The translations under genes were made by a program, and so were the position numbers. Below the pieces are notes generated by a model. The model saw nothing but the letters and a program-made list of their open reading frames with translations, ran no database searches and was not told where the DNA came from. Positions 8,482 to 17,073 of a stretch of 64,000 nucleotides of DNA are shown here, piece after piece. Position 1 is the first letter of the stretch. Each line of letters begins with the position of its first letter. The DNA is from Mariprofundus sp. UBA1536 (GTDB taxonomy: Bacteria; Pseudomonadota; Zetaproteobacteria; Mariprofundales; Mariprofundaceae): positions 62,001 through 126,000 of the forward strand of contig DCPU01000014.1 in the NCBI GenBank assembly GCA_002323245.1, given 5' to 3'.

Positions 8482-8847
8482 TTATTCAGCTGACGGAAGT
8501 TTTTCTTCAGCAGTTTTATCCAACAATGAAGGATCAAAAGCTGCGCCTTGATGACCTGCATCTGGTGCCTGTTGCTCCATACCCACAGGGGCATTTTTCA
8601 TCAACACGGAACCTGCATCTTGTTGTGAGAAAAAGGCCAGCGTGAGGCTTGTCGTCATGAAAATCGTTGCCAAGATACCTGTAGCTTTGCCCAAAAATGA
8701 ACCTGAACCACCGCTACCAAACAACGTTTGTGAGCTTCCCCCGCCAAACGATGCTCCAATATCCGCGCCTTGTCCGCGTTGCATCAATACAACACCAATC
8801 AATAATAATGCGACAATAATATGAATTGTCAGTAATGCAGTTGCCAT
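8482..8847 (-). CDS. secG: preprotein translocase subunit SecG
   Basis: SecG, the small accessory subunit of the SecYEG channel in the inner membrane, 121 residues. The N-terminal transmembrane helix (HIIVALLLIGVVLMQRG, about residues 7-23) is followed by the conserved loop GADIGASFGGGSSQTLFGSGGSGSF split around the second helix LATIFMTTSLTLAF. The acidic C-terminal tail after residue 80 is poorly conserved in the family. I chose the ATG at 8847, preceded by AGGGGTTAAG, over longer in-frame starts that would run into tpiA. It sits one base after the tpiA stop and upstream of tRNA-Leu. Confidence 0.95.
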   Translation of the reverse strand: MATALLTIHIIVALLLIGVVLMQRGQGADIGASFGGGSSQTLFGSGGSGSFLGKATGILATIFMTTSLTLAFFSQQDAGSVLMKNAPVGMEQQAPDAGHQGAAFDPSLLDKTAEEKLPSAE

Positions 8848-8848
8848 C

Positions 8849-9604
8849 TTAACCCCTATTTCCTGCACGCGCCGCGGCAGAAATAATTTCCATAAACGAG
8901 CCAGCTTGTAAGCTTGCTCCGCCCACCAAAGCGCCATCAACACCTTCACAAGACATCAAAGCTTCAGCGTTGGCCGCATTCACACTGCCGCCGTACAATA
9001 CACGAGTTTTACGACCCAAGCGCGCCAATTCTTCATGCACAAACGCATGCGTTTCAGCCACTTGTTCTGGGCTTGCTGTTTTACCTGTGCCAATGGCCCA
9101 AACTGGTTCGTAAGCCACAGTCAAAGGCAATGAAGCATCTGTACCTTTAAGCACTTCAAGTTGGCCCCTAAGCACTTCGTTGGTTGTGCCAGCTTCGCGC
9201 TCTTCCAAATGCTCGCCAATACAGAACATAGGCTCTAGACCCGCTTCCCATGCCGCATCCAATTTCTTACGCAAAAGACTATTATCTTCATGCATAATAT
9301 CGCGACGTTCTGAATGACCCAGAATCACATAGTGACAACCCGCATCACGCAGCATCAGGGGAGAAATCGAACCAGTGAAAGCACCATTTTTTTCGAAATA
9401 CGTGCTTTGCGCGCCCAACCGAATGCCCTTTTCAGCCAAAGGCTTAGCCAACGAATGAAGCAGTGTATAAGGCGGCATAATTGCCACTTCTACAGATTCA
9501 GGGGCGGGATTTTCTTTGATCTGCTCCACAAACGCTAAACTCTCTTGCAGCATACCATTCATTTTCCAGTTGCCAGCAATCAAACAGCGTGTAGAACGAC
9601 CCAT
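8849..9604 (-). CDS. tpiA: triosephosphate isomerase
   Basis: Interconverts dihydroxyacetone phosphate and glyceraldehyde 3-phosphate in glycolysis and gluconeogenesis; a cytoplasmic TIM barrel of 251 residues, the usual size. Catalytic landmarks are all present: Lys14 in GNWKMNG, the electrophilic histidine in ILGHSERR (about residue 95), the catalytic glutamate in VAYEPVWAIGTGK (about residue 167), and the phosphate-binding GGSVN and GALVGGASL loops. The start at 9604 has GGGAG seven bases upstream, making it better than the longer in-frame options. The tpiA-secG order is widely conserved in bacteria. Confidence 0.97.
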   Translation of the reverse strand: MGRSTRCLIAGNWKMNGMLQESLAFVEQIKENPAPESVEVAIMPPYTLLHSLAKPLAEKGIRLGAQSTYFEKNGAFTGSISPLMLRDAGCHYVILGHSERRDIMHEDNSLLRKKLDAAWEAGLEPMFCIGEHLEEREAGTTNEVLRGQLEVLKGTDASLPLTVAYEPVWAIGTGKTASPEQVAETHAFVHEELARLGRKTRVLYGGSVNAANAEALMSCEGVDGALVGGASLQAGSFMEIISAAARAGNRG

Positions 9605-9622
9605 AATACTTCTCCCATTCGC

Positions 9623-9651
9623 AAAAAACATCGGCATAATAACTTCATGCC
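9623..9651 (-). terminator. possible weak terminator after rho
   Basis: Minus-strand stem GGCAT/ATGCC with a nine-base loop is followed by GATG and six T residues, in the gap between rho and tpiA. The stem is short, so termination may be partial. Confidence 0.4.
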
Positions 9652-9673
9652 CCGTGATAGCAAGTTACACCAA

Positions 9674-11428
9674 TTATTTATTCATCATTTGAAAAAATTC
9701 ATCATTGTTTTTGGTGGTTTTCATTTTATCTACCAAAAACTCCATTGCACCTACAGTATCCATAGGAGCCATGATTTTGCGCAACACCCATGCCTTAGAC
9801 AACTCATGCTGTGGCACCAATAGCTCTTCTTTCCGTGTGCCACTGGCGGCAATATCAATAGCTGGGAATGTACGCTTGGCCACCAATTGGCGATTCAAGT
9901 GAATTTCCATGTTACCCGTGCCTTTAAATTCTTCAAAAATCACTTCATCCATGCGGCTGCCCGTATCAACAAGAGCTGTTGCGATGATTGTTAATGAACC
10001 GCCGCCCTCAATATTACGTGCCGCACCAAAGAAACGTTTTGGCCTGTGCAATGCATTGGCATCCACACCACCAGAAAGAACCTTTCCTGAAGATGGCGAA
10101 ACAATATTAAATGCACGTGCCAAACGGGTAATCGAATCCAAAAGAATAACTACATCACGGCCACCTTCCACCATACGCTTAGCACGTTCAATCATCATTT
10201 CGGCAACTTGCACATGGCGTTGTGGCGGCTCATCAAATGTAGAAGAAACCACTTCGCCTTTGACCGATCGCTTCATATCGGTCACTTCTTCAGGACGCTC
10301 ATCAATAAGCAATACCATCAAATGAATCTCAGGATGGTTTCTTTCAATCGCATGGGCGATAGCCTGCATCATCACTGTTTTACCCGTGCGTGGTGGCGCC
10401 ACCAGCAAACCACGTTGACCTTTACCAATAGGTGAGACCAAATCAATTACACGGCCAGTAATGTCTTTACGCGTAGGGTCATCAATTTCAAGCTTGATGC
10501 GTTCATTAGGGTAAAGTGGTGTTAAGTTGTCGAACAATACTTTGGTACGTGAGTTTTCAGGTGACTCATCGTTAATCGCAATAACATTTTTAAGGGCAAA
10601 ATATTTCTCGCGTGGGCGCGGTGCTCGCACCTCACCAGACACCAAATCACCTTTACGCAAATATCCGCGGCGAATTTGTTGGTTAGACACATAAATATCA
10701 TCAGCGTCTGACAAATAGTTGGCATCGGCTGAGCGCAAGAAGCCATAGCCATCAGGTAAAATTTCCAACACGCCTTCACTAATGACCGTACCACCGCGCA
10801 AACTGTGCTCTTTAAGGATAGCAGATACCTGCACTTGCTTACGCTTGCCCGCTGCATCCTCAATGCCCAAGGCATCGGCTTTCTCTAAAAGCTCAGCCTG
10901 CGACATGGCCGAGACTTCGCGCAAATGCATAGTGATGCCTTCAAACTCATTGGAAATCGGCGCGTCTTCTAACTCTCTGCCGTTGCGTCGATCTTTTTGA
11001 TTGTTTCGCTTTTGACGTTGTTTTCCATGACGCGGGTGACGACCTTCATCACCGCCTTCGCGCTCTTCCGTATCATTTTCTTGATTGTTTACATCTGATT
11101 TTGTGTTGTTTCTATCATAAGCTGGTGCTGGTTTGGCGTGTTGCTTAGGGTTATTTTGATGATGCTGCTTAGCAGGCTGCTGTGCAGCAGTAGCCTCAAC
11201 ACTTGCTCCAGTTTCAGCAGCAGCTTCTGCAGACACTTTCGGCTTACGCGTTCTACGCACTACTGGTTTTTCGCTCACTTCTGCAGAACCACTAGCTTCA
11301 CTTGAAGCGACGGGTTGCGTTTGTTCAACAGAAGCTTCAACGACCTTTTTTGCCCGCGGCTTGCGCACGGTTTTCTTAACGGGTATCACTTCAGCATCAG
11401 ATGGAACATGGATATCGTCAGTTGGCAT
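9674..11428 (-). CDS. rho: transcription termination factor Rho with long N-terminal extension
   Basis: Hexameric RNA-dependent ATPase that terminates transcription. At 584 residues it is about 165 longer than E. coli Rho because of a low-complexity N-terminus (residues 1-160), first rich in Ala, Glu, Pro and Lys, then Asn, Arg and Gln. The Rho N domain starts near residue 173 (AMSQAELLEKADALGI), the RNA-binding cold-shock-like domain follows (GVLEILPDGYGFLRS), and Walker A APPRTGKT is at residues 344-351. The Walker B region is VVILLDSITRLARA, and the Q/R-loop residues (SGKVLSGGVD) are conserved. Similar extensions occur in other proteobacteria and actinobacteria and can bind RNA or phase-separate; that role is inferred here. 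Confidence 0.96.
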   Translation of the reverse strand: MPTDDIHVPSDAEVIPVKKTVRKPRAKKVVEASVEQTQPVASSEASGSAEVSEKPVVRRTRKPKVSAEAAAETGASVEATAAQQPAKQHHQNNPKQHAKPAPAYDRNNTKSDVNNQENDTEEREGGDEGRHPRHGKQRQKRNNQKDRRNGRELEDAPISNEFEGITMHLREVSAMSQAELLEKADALGIEDAAGKRKQVQVSAILKEHSLRGGTVISEGVLEILPDGYGFLRSADANYLSDADDIYVSNQQIRRGYLRKGDLVSGEVRAPRPREKYFALKNVIAINDESPENSRTKVLFDNLTPLYPNERIKLEIDDPTRKDITGRVIDLVSPIGKGQRGLLVAPPRTGKTVMMQAIAHAIERNHPEIHLMVLLIDERPEEVTDMKRSVKGEVVSSTFDEPPQRHVQVAEMMIERAKRMVEGGRDVVILLDSITRLARAFNIVSPSSGKVLSGGVDANALHRPKRFFGAARNIEGGGSLTIIATALVDTGSRMDEVIFEEFKGTGNMEIHLNRQLVAKRTFPAIDIAASGTRKEELLVPQHELSKAWVLRKIMAPMDTVGAMEFLVDKMKTTKNNDEFFQMMNK

Positions 11429-11663
11429 AAATTTTTAAAGCTCCAAAATGTTGCCCAAGCGCACGATTAAACAATGTCGTCAGGCCAAATAAAATTAAAA
11501 GTAACACAAAATATAAATGGGGTGGTTGTGGTGATTATTCAAAAAGCTGCGTTCTGGTATTACATCGTGGAAGCAGCATCTCCACTGTTATTGCGTAGCG
11601 ATTGCTATAAGCCAAGACATAAGCTGTCAATCAATTCAGGTAAAACAAACGACGTGATAAAAA
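11429..11663. other. intergenic region between gspJ-like and rho
   Basis: A 235-bp gap downstream of the pseudopilin pair and upstream of rho. It is AT-rich near rho and probably holds the rho promoter, with GGAG twelve bases before the rho ATG. I found no convincing -35/-10 pair with normal spacing and no RNA gene. A plus-strand reading frame here has no ribosome site and is judged spurious. Confidence 0.4.
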
Positions 11664-12239
11664 TTACTGCACCAAAATCGGCAGATTCCAATGCATCTCA
11701 CCAAATTGGTCGCTGATTTTCACCCTCAAGCCCTTGGGCTTAAGATAAGGTGGTTTATCAAACGACCAAACTTGTTTCCAACCACCATCTGCAGCTAACG
11801 CTTCCACGTCAAAGGAGTCCACTTTACCTAGCGACCACGTGATCGATTCGACATTGTCGCGGCTCCAGGGGCTTCTGGCCTCGCGTTGCAATAAGCCTGT
11901 TTCTTCATCAATTTTATAGCGAATCAATGTTAGCCCCGGATACATAGGGTCGCGAATCAACATTTGCAGCTCATCAAAAGCGTGGCTGCCGCGGCTATCA
12001 TTATTCAGCAACAATGGCGGAATGTTCTTGTCTTCAGAGGCGCTGATATAACTCACATCTCGGCGCAATTGACGACCAATCCACTGCTGCTCTTCCACCT
12101 GCACCCTTGATTCCTGCAACAAGACAAACCCCTCACCAGCAGGCCCAAGCGCGCTCCATGCCACTGCCGCAATCAATGAGAATACGACAATTGCTAATAA
12201 AACTTCGATAAGGGTAAACCCCTGACTCGCCAACTTCAT
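11664..12239 (-). CDS. GspJ-like type II secretion minor pseudopilin
   Basis: A 191-residue type IV pilin-like protein. The prepilin leader is short (MKLASQG), followed by the cleavage and methylation motif G/FTLIEVLLA with Glu at mature position 5 and a single hydrophobic helix to about residue 28. The length and the C-terminal region with KGLRVKISDQFGEMHW fit GspJ, a tip pseudopilin of the type II secretion pseudopilus. It overlaps the upstream GspI-like gene by four bases. No other gsp genes are next to it, so this pair is detached from any main secretion cluster; membership of a pilus system instead is possible. Confidence 0.75.
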   Translation of the reverse strand: MKLASQGFTLIEVLLAIVVFSLIAAVAWSALGPAGEGFVLLQESRVQVEEQQWIGRQLRRDVSYISASEDKNIPPLLLNNDSRGSHAFDELQMLIRDPMYPGLTLIRYKIDEETGLLQREARSPWSRDNVESITWSLGKVDSFDVEALAADGGWKQVWSFDKPPYLKPKGLRVKISDQFGEMHWNLPILVQ

Positions 12240-12598
12240 GGCTTGATTTGGTATAAAAACAAATGCACGTCTGGCTCATCTCTGGCCGATACGGTGACAT
12301 TCTGGCGCACAAAGACATCCACTTCTGTTTTTTCAGAAGTGAGCTTCCATTTCAGTGGCATACCACGCACCTCAATTTCACCATCTCTATCATCCAAATT
12401 AACCACTGGTGAAAAGCGTTGTTCCTCTAATATATTGGTAGCTACTTCTAGCATCGTTGCATGCGCCATCAAACTTCGTTGCGTATCAGCTGATATACCC
12501 AAACGACCCGTTAATGCAGTGAGCGCCACAGCGGCTATGCCAAGCGCCACTAGGGTTTCAATCAGCGTAAAGCCTTGTTCAGCTTTATGCGTCGTCAT
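12236..12598 (-). CDS. GspI-like type II secretion minor pseudopilin
   Basis: A roughly 120-residue pseudopilin. The leader MTTHKAEQG precedes FTLIETLVALGIAAVALTAL, with the invariant Glu at mature position 5 for assembly and the prepilin peptidase site after Gly9. The following LEVATNILEEQRF matches the GspI pattern (an AENxLAE-like segment). Two starts are possible, 12622 and 12598; I use the second because the leader length is typical and the first lies four bases from the dapB stop. It is coupled to the GspJ-like gene. GspI and GspJ form the pseudopilus tip with GspK and GspX in known systems; gspK is not here. Confidence 0.75.
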   Translation of the reverse strand: MTTHKAEQGFTLIETLVALGIAAVALTALTGRLGISADTQRSLMAHATMLEVATNILEEQRFSPVVNLDDRDGEIEVRGMPLKWKLTSEKTEVDVFVRQNVTVSARDEPDVHLFLYQIKP

Positions 12599-12625
12599 GC
12601 AACTTGAGGCAATATGCCGCATGCT

Positions 12626-13423
12626 TTACTTTAATCCCAACACGTCCTGCATATCATAAGTGCCTGCTGGCTGCGCTGATAACCACAAGCCGGCGCGCAC
12701 AGCACCTTTGGCAAAGACCATTCTATCTTGGGCAAAATGATTAATTTCGATTCTTTCTTCTTCAGCAATAAACATGGCTTTGTGGTCACCTACAATATTA
12801 CCACCTCTGGCCACAGAGAAACCTATGCTACCAACCGCACGTGCACCAGTGATACCTTCTCGGGCGTACACTGCAACTTGATCAAGGTCCACATTGCGGC
12901 CAGCCGCCAAAGCATGACCCATCGCCAAGGCTGTGCCCGAAGGCGCATCCACTTTATGCTTATGATGTGCTTCATAAATCTCAGCATCGTAATCTTCGGC
13001 CAACACACGTGCTGCCTGCTCAATAAGGTTAAGCGCCAAATTTACACCCACAGAATAATTTGCTGCTTTCACCACTGCTGAAGCTATTAACACATCATCC
13101 AGCTCCGCCTGCTGCTTCACATCAAAACCAGTGGTACCAATCACCATGGCCATGCCATGTGCTGCTACAAACTTTGCATGTTCAATGCAGGCTTGCGGCG
13201 CTGTAAAATCAATCAACACATCGGCTTGCCCACATGCTGCCAAATCATCGACAAGCTTTACGCCCAAAGCGTCAATGCCTGCCAAGGTACCCGCATCGTG
13301 TTGCAAATAAGCTGAACCAGAACGCTCTGTCGCACCAACCAACTCAGCTCCTTTAGCCATCGTCACCGCTTTGACCAACATCCTGCCCATGCGCCCCGAA
13401 GCACCGGTAATAATCACACGCAT
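12626..13423 (-). CDS. dapB: 4-hydroxy-tetrahydrodipicolinate reductase
   Basis: NAD(P)H-dependent reductase in the diaminopimelate/lysine pathway, cytoplasmic, 265 residues as usual. The dinucleotide-binding loop GASGRMGR is at residues 7-14, GTTGF at about 100, and the catalytic and substrate-binding signature EAHHKHKVDAPSGTA is at about 150-164. The ATG at 13423 follows GGGGGC. It lies between dnaJ (37-base gap) and the pseudopilin pair, all on the same strand, so read-through from the dnaKJ transcript is possible. Placement of dapB after dnaJ is seen in several proteobacteria. Confidence 0.96.
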   Translation of the reverse strand: MRVIITGASGRMGRMLVKAVTMAKGAELVGATERSGSAYLQHDAGTLAGIDALGVKLVDDLAACGQADVLIDFTAPQACIEHAKFVAAHGMAMVIGTTGFDVKQQAELDDVLIASAVVKAANYSVGVNLALNLIEQAARVLAEDYDAEIYEAHHKHKVDAPSGTALAMGHALAAGRNVDLDQVAVYAREGITGARAVGSIGFSVARGGNIVGDHKAMFIAEEERIEINHFAQDRMVFAKGAVRAGLWLSAQPAGTYDMQDVLGLK

Positions 13424-13460
13424 ATTTGCCCCCTTACCAAGCATTCAGAAAAAAGCTTAT

Positions 13461-14600
13461 TTACTTATCACCTGCCAAATCATCCCACAAGTCTTTCACT
13501 TTATCCAAGAATGATGAACGCTCCGGATACACTTCATCGCCAGTCTCTTTGGCAAAGGCCTTGAGTAAATCTTCCTGCTTGGTGGTCAGCTTTTTCGGCA
13601 CCGCAATTTGCACGCGTACAAACAAATCACCTTTTTGACGTACACGCACATCCATCACACCATGGCCGCGCAAACGAAACACGCGTCCACTTTCCGTGCC
13701 AGCGGGGATCCGGATTTTGACTTTACCCGTGAGCGTTGGCGCATCGACTTCCGCACCAAGCGTTGCTTGCGGGAAGGTTATCGGCATCTCGCAATGCAAG
13801 TCAGCACCATCGCGCTCAAAAATTGAATGTTCTTTCAAACGGATCACGATGAACAAATCACCGGATGCGCCGCCTTGCTCACCAACTTCTCCTTCGCCAG
13901 ATACACGAACTTGGGCGCCGTCGTACACACCAGCAGGAATCTTCACCTTGAGGTTTTTCTTCACTTTCTTACGGCCAGTACCGCCACAACTGATACATGG
14001 CGACTCAATCTTTTTACCCATACCATTGCAGCTTGGGCAAGTGCGACGCACAGCAAAGAAACCCTGTTGCATTTGCACTTGACCATGACCACCACAGGTA
14101 GAACAAGGAATCGGATTGGTTCCCGGACGCGCGCCAGAGCCAGAACACGTGTCACAATGCTCATGCCTTGGAATTTCTAGCTCCACTTCTTTGCCAATAT
14201 CGGCTTCTTCCAAACTAATCGAGAGGTTATAACGCAAATCCGCGCCCTGATTGCTTTGTTGGCCTCCGCCACCAAAACCAAAGGCGTCGCCAAAGACATT
14301 GCCAAACAAATCACCAAAATCGCGGTAGGCATGTGAGCCTTGGAAACCACCAGAGCCAAAGCCACCCATTTGATCGTTGACGCCTGCATGACCATATTGG
14401 TCATAACGCACGCGTTTATCGTCATCCGATAAAATTTCGTAGGCTTCAGTTACTTCACGGAAATTTTCGGCTGCCTTTTCATCATTGGGATTTTTATCAG
14501 GATGAAATTTCATCGCCAACTTACGATAAGCACGTTTGATATCATTCTTCTCGGCACCGCGCTCAACGCCTAATACTTCATAATAGTCACGTTTGGACAC
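13461..14600 (-). CDS. dnaJ: molecular chaperone DnaJ
   Basis: Hsp40 co-chaperone that delivers substrates to DnaK and stimulates its ATPase; 379 residues, full length. The J domain (DYYEVLGVER to about residue 70) has the intact HPD at about 33-35. A Gly/Phe-rich linker follows, with four zinc-binding repeats CDTCSGSG, CSTCGGHG, CPSCNGMG and CISCGGTG at about 145-215, then the C-terminal substrate domains. The start is GTG at 14600, with AGAGGA nine bases upstream. It lies 153 bases downstream of dnaK, separated by a hairpin that may lower its expression relative to dnaK. Confidence 0.98.
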   Translation of the reverse strand: MSKRDYYEVLGVERGAEKNDIKRAYRKLAMKFHPDKNPNDEKAAENFREVTEAYEILSDDDKRVRYDQYGHAGVNDQMGGFGSGGFQGSHAYRDFGDLFGNVFGDAFGFGGGGQQSNQGADLRYNLSISLEEADIGKEVELEIPRHEHCDTCSGSGARPGTNPIPCSTCGGHGQVQMQQGFFAVRRTCPSCNGMGKKIESPCISCGGTGRKKVKKNLKVKIPAGVYDGAQVRVSGEGEVGEQGGASGDLFIVIRLKEHSIFERDGADLHCEMPITFPQATLGAEVDAPTLTGKVKIRIPAGTESGRVFRLRGHGVMDVRVRQKGDLFVRVQIAVPKKLTTKQEDLLKAFAKETGDEVYPERSSFLDKVKDLWDDLAGDK

Positions 14601-14689
14601 TTTAAAATCCTCTTATCGCTCAATCTTTTCTTACAATTACTTCAAATCAATGTCGCTGCATAGATGTATCATTTGCAAACAAGCAAAAA

Positions 14690-14729
14690 GACAAAAGGAG
14701 CAGGGCATAAATACCCCACTCCCCCTGCT
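14690..14729 (-). terminator. hairpin between dnaK and dnaJ
   Basis: Minus-strand AGCAGGG pairs with CCCTGCT across a 17-base interior, followed by CCTTTTGTCTTTTT. A second small hairpin (AAACCAA/TTGGTTT) sits just upstream, right after the dnaK stop. Together they could act as a partial terminator or as an mRNA-stabilising element that sets the DnaK:DnaJ ratio. Confidence 0.5.
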
Positions 14730-14753
14730 TAAACCAAAGCTAGACTTGGTTTA

Positions 14754-16679
14754 TTATTTACCTTGATCATCCACCACTTCAGCATCAAACACATCGGCAT
14801 CTTTCGCCTTTTTCTTACTTGTGTTGGCTTCAGGTGCCTCAGCTGACCCATCTTCTTGCGCAGCTTGCTCTGCTTGCATCTTTTGATACACAGCTTCGCC
14901 AAGTTTTTGCGATTTGGTTGCTAAATCTTCTTCAGCTGCTTTGATGGCATCAAAATCTTCACCTTTAAGCGCTTCTTTTAATACTTCCAAAGCATCTTCA
15001 ATGGCTTTCTTGGTTTCTGCATCTACAGCATCACCATGTTCAGCCAATGATTTTTCAGTGGCAAAGACCAATTGATCCGCACGGTTTTTGGCTTCGATAT
15101 TGACTTTAAGCTTAGCATCTTCATCCGCATGCAATTCAGCATCTTGCTTCATGCGTTCGATTTCTTCTTCACTCAAGCCTGAGCCTGATTCGATACGAAT
15201 CGAAGTTTCTTTACCCGTACCTTTATCTTTAGCATGCACATGGATGATACCATTGGCATCGATATCGAAAGTCACTTCGATTTGTGGCGTACCACGAGAT
15301 GCTGGGGCAATACCTTCAAGGTTAAACAAACCAAGTTGTTTGTTCGCAGAAGCAATCTCACGCTCACCTTGTGCCACTTTAATGGTCACTGCAGTTTGGT
15401 TATCTGCAGCTGTGGTATACGTTTGGCTCTTCTTGGTTGGGATCGTGGTGTTTTTCTCAATGATTTTATTGAACAAACCACCTTCGACTTCAATACCCAA
15501 TGACAATGGCGTCACGTCTAGCAGCAATACGTCGGTTACATCACCAGTCAAAATCGCACCTTGAATCGCTGCGCCAATAGCAACCACTTCATCAGGATTC
15601 ACACCCTTGTGCGGTTCAGTGCCAAAGAATTCTTTCACTTTAGCCTGTACCAAAGGCATACGTGTTTGACCGCCCACCAATACCACTTCATGGATATCAG
15701 AAGCTTTCACGCCAGCATCTTTAAGTGCTTGCGCACATGGTTTTAGTGAATTGGTGACCAACTCGCCCACCAAGGATTCGAATTTCGCGCGCGAAACTTT
15801 AATCAAAAGATGTTTAGGGCCAGAAGCATCGGCTGTAATAAATGGCAGATTCACTTCAGTTTGTTGGCTGGACGACAATTCGATTTTCGCTTTTTCTGAT
15901 GCTTCGCGCAAACGTTGCAAGGCAAGCGTATCTTTCATCAAATCAACGCCGTGTTCTTTTTTGAATTCTGCCGCAAGATATTGAATCAAGATTTGGTCGA
16001 AGTCTTCACCGCCCAAGAATGTATCACCGTTGGTAGCTTTTACTTCAAACACACCATCGCCAATTTCAAGGATGGAAATATCGAATGTACCACCGCCCAA
16101 GTCATATACAGCAATCAGATGATTTTCTTCGGTTTTATCCAAGCCGTAAGCGAGCGCTGCGGCCGTTGGCTCATTGACGATACGCAATACGTTAAGGCCA
16201 GCAATCGCGCCAGCATCTTTGGTTGCTTGACGTTGTGAGTCGTTAAAGTATGCAGGCACTGTAATCACAGCGTCAGTGACTTTTTCGCCCAGATAATCTT
16301 CAGCCGTAGATTTCATTTTTTGCAAGATAATGGCCGAGACTTCTTGCGGGCTCATTTTTTTACCGTCCACTTCTACCCATGCATCACCATTGTCTGATGC
16401 TACCACAGGGTAAGACACCAATTCACGATGATGTTTGGTCTCAGCCGAATCAAACTTACGGCCAATCAAACGTTTTACTGCGTGAAATGTTTTGGATGGG
16501 TTCGTTACCATCTGACGTTTCGCAGAAGCACCAACAAGACGCTCATCAGCTGTGAAACCAACCACTGAAGGGGTGGTATTGTCGCCTTCGCTATTAGGAA
16601 TAACTTTCGCTTTATCCCCTTCCATTACTGCTACGCATGAGTTGGTGGTTCCCAAATCGATACCAATTACTTTTGCCAT
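14754..16679 (-). CDS. dnaK: molecular chaperone DnaK (Hsp70)
   Basis: ATP-dependent Hsp70 chaperone, 641 residues. The phosphate-1 motif GIDLGTTNSCVAV is at residues 5-17, phosphate-2 VYDLGGGTFDISI at about 193-205, the adenosine motif VVLVGGQTRMP at about 335-345, and the linker DVLLLDVTPLSLGIE leads to the substrate-binding domain. The C-terminal lid ends in an acidic tail. I chose ATG 16679, with GGAG eight bases upstream, over an in-frame GTG three codons earlier. grpE is not adjacent, unlike the common grpE-dnaK-dnaJ order. A sigma32-like promoter lies just upstream. Confidence 0.98.
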   Translation of the reverse strand: MAKVIGIDLGTTNSCVAVMEGDKAKVIPNSEGDNTTPSVVGFTADERLVGASAKRQMVTNPSKTFHAVKRLIGRKFDSAETKHHRELVSYPVVASDNGDAWVEVDGKKMSPQEVSAIILQKMKSTAEDYLGEKVTDAVITVPAYFNDSQRQATKDAGAIAGLNVLRIVNEPTAAALAYGLDKTEENHLIAVYDLGGGTFDISILEIGDGVFEVKATNGDTFLGGEDFDQILIQYLAAEFKKEHGVDLMKDTLALQRLREASEKAKIELSSSQQTEVNLPFITADASGPKHLLIKVSRAKFESLVGELVTNSLKPCAQALKDAGVKASDIHEVVLVGGQTRMPLVQAKVKEFFGTEPHKGVNPDEVVAIGAAIQGAILTGDVTDVLLLDVTPLSLGIEVEGGLFNKIIEKNTTIPTKKSQTYTTAADNQTAVTIKVAQGEREIASANKQLGLFNLEGIAPASRGTPQIEVTFDIDANGIIHVHAKDKGTGKETSIRIESGSGLSEEEIERMKQDAELHADEDAKLKVNIEAKNRADQLVFATEKSLAEHGDAVDAETKKAIEDALEVLKEALKGEDFDAIKAAEEDLATKSQKLGEAVYQKMQAEQAAQEDGSAEAPEANTSKKKAKDADVFDAEVVDDQGK

Positions 16680-16722
16680 GTTATTCACTCCAACTTGAAT
16701 CTAGAATATTAACTTACTCCCT

Positions 16723-16751
16723 AGATAAGGACGTGAAAAAAGGTTTTCAAC
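16723..16751 (-). promoter_or_regulatory. sigma32-like heat-shock promoter of dnaK
   Basis: Minus-strand GTTGAAA, a 14-base spacer, then CCTTATCT resembles the RpoH consensus CTTGAAA/CCCCATnT. Matches are six of seven and six of eight. It lies 44 bases before the dnaK ATG. No CIRCE element (the HrcA operator) was seen, so RpoH-type control is the simplest reading. Confidence 0.55.
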
Positions 16752-16773
16752 CCCATCAGCAAAAAAAATGTTC

Positions 16774-17073
16774 TTAATCGCGAAGAATCGTAATATCGGT
16801 TTGCAACCATGCAGGCTCGATTTTGGCCGTAGCTGCATCCATGAGTTGGGCAATGAGTCGTTTGTTTCTGCACGCCGCTTTGATTTTTTCAGCCTGCCGC
16901 TGACTGGCTTTAAGAAGCGTAATAAACTGCTCACCTGAATAATCATTGTGCATCACCGTGTAATCCGTAATCCATTTTTGTGCAGCAGCAGCCCTACATT
17001 CTGCATTATTGGCATCCATTTCTTCAGGGCTAAGCACCCGCTCAACCCGCGCCTGAGGCACTGCAGTTACCAC
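16774..17073 (-). CDS. small hypothetical protein
   Basis: A 99-residue, mostly helical, soluble protein that I do not recognise. It has two cysteines (in NAECRAAA and KAACRNKR) and no signal peptide or membrane helix. The GTG start overlaps the stop of the zinc-ribbon gene (TGTGGTAA), and an AGGA lies upstream, so it is probably translated with that gene. A second in-frame GTG five codons on is an alternative start. The two genes separate nusB from dnaK. Function unknown. Confidence 0.55.
   Translation of the reverse strand: MVTAVPQARVERVLSPEEMDANNAECRAAAAQKWITDYTVMHNDYSGEQFITLLKASQRQAEKIKAACRNKRLIAQLMDAATAKIEPAWLQTDITILRD

Noticed and set aside
8281..8493. Plus-strand reading frame across the tRNA-Leu region
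   Set aside because: It reads the antisense of the tRNA and the terminator; its protein is the common artefact of tRNA-Leu antisense frames.
11474..11716. 80-residue plus-strand frame upstream of rho
   Set aside because: No ribosome site, runs into the gspJ-like gene on the other strand, no recognisable features.
13461..16679. dnaK-dnaJ as a horizontally acquired chaperone operon
   Set aside because: Codon and base use look like the surrounding genes, and both proteins are full length and ordinary.
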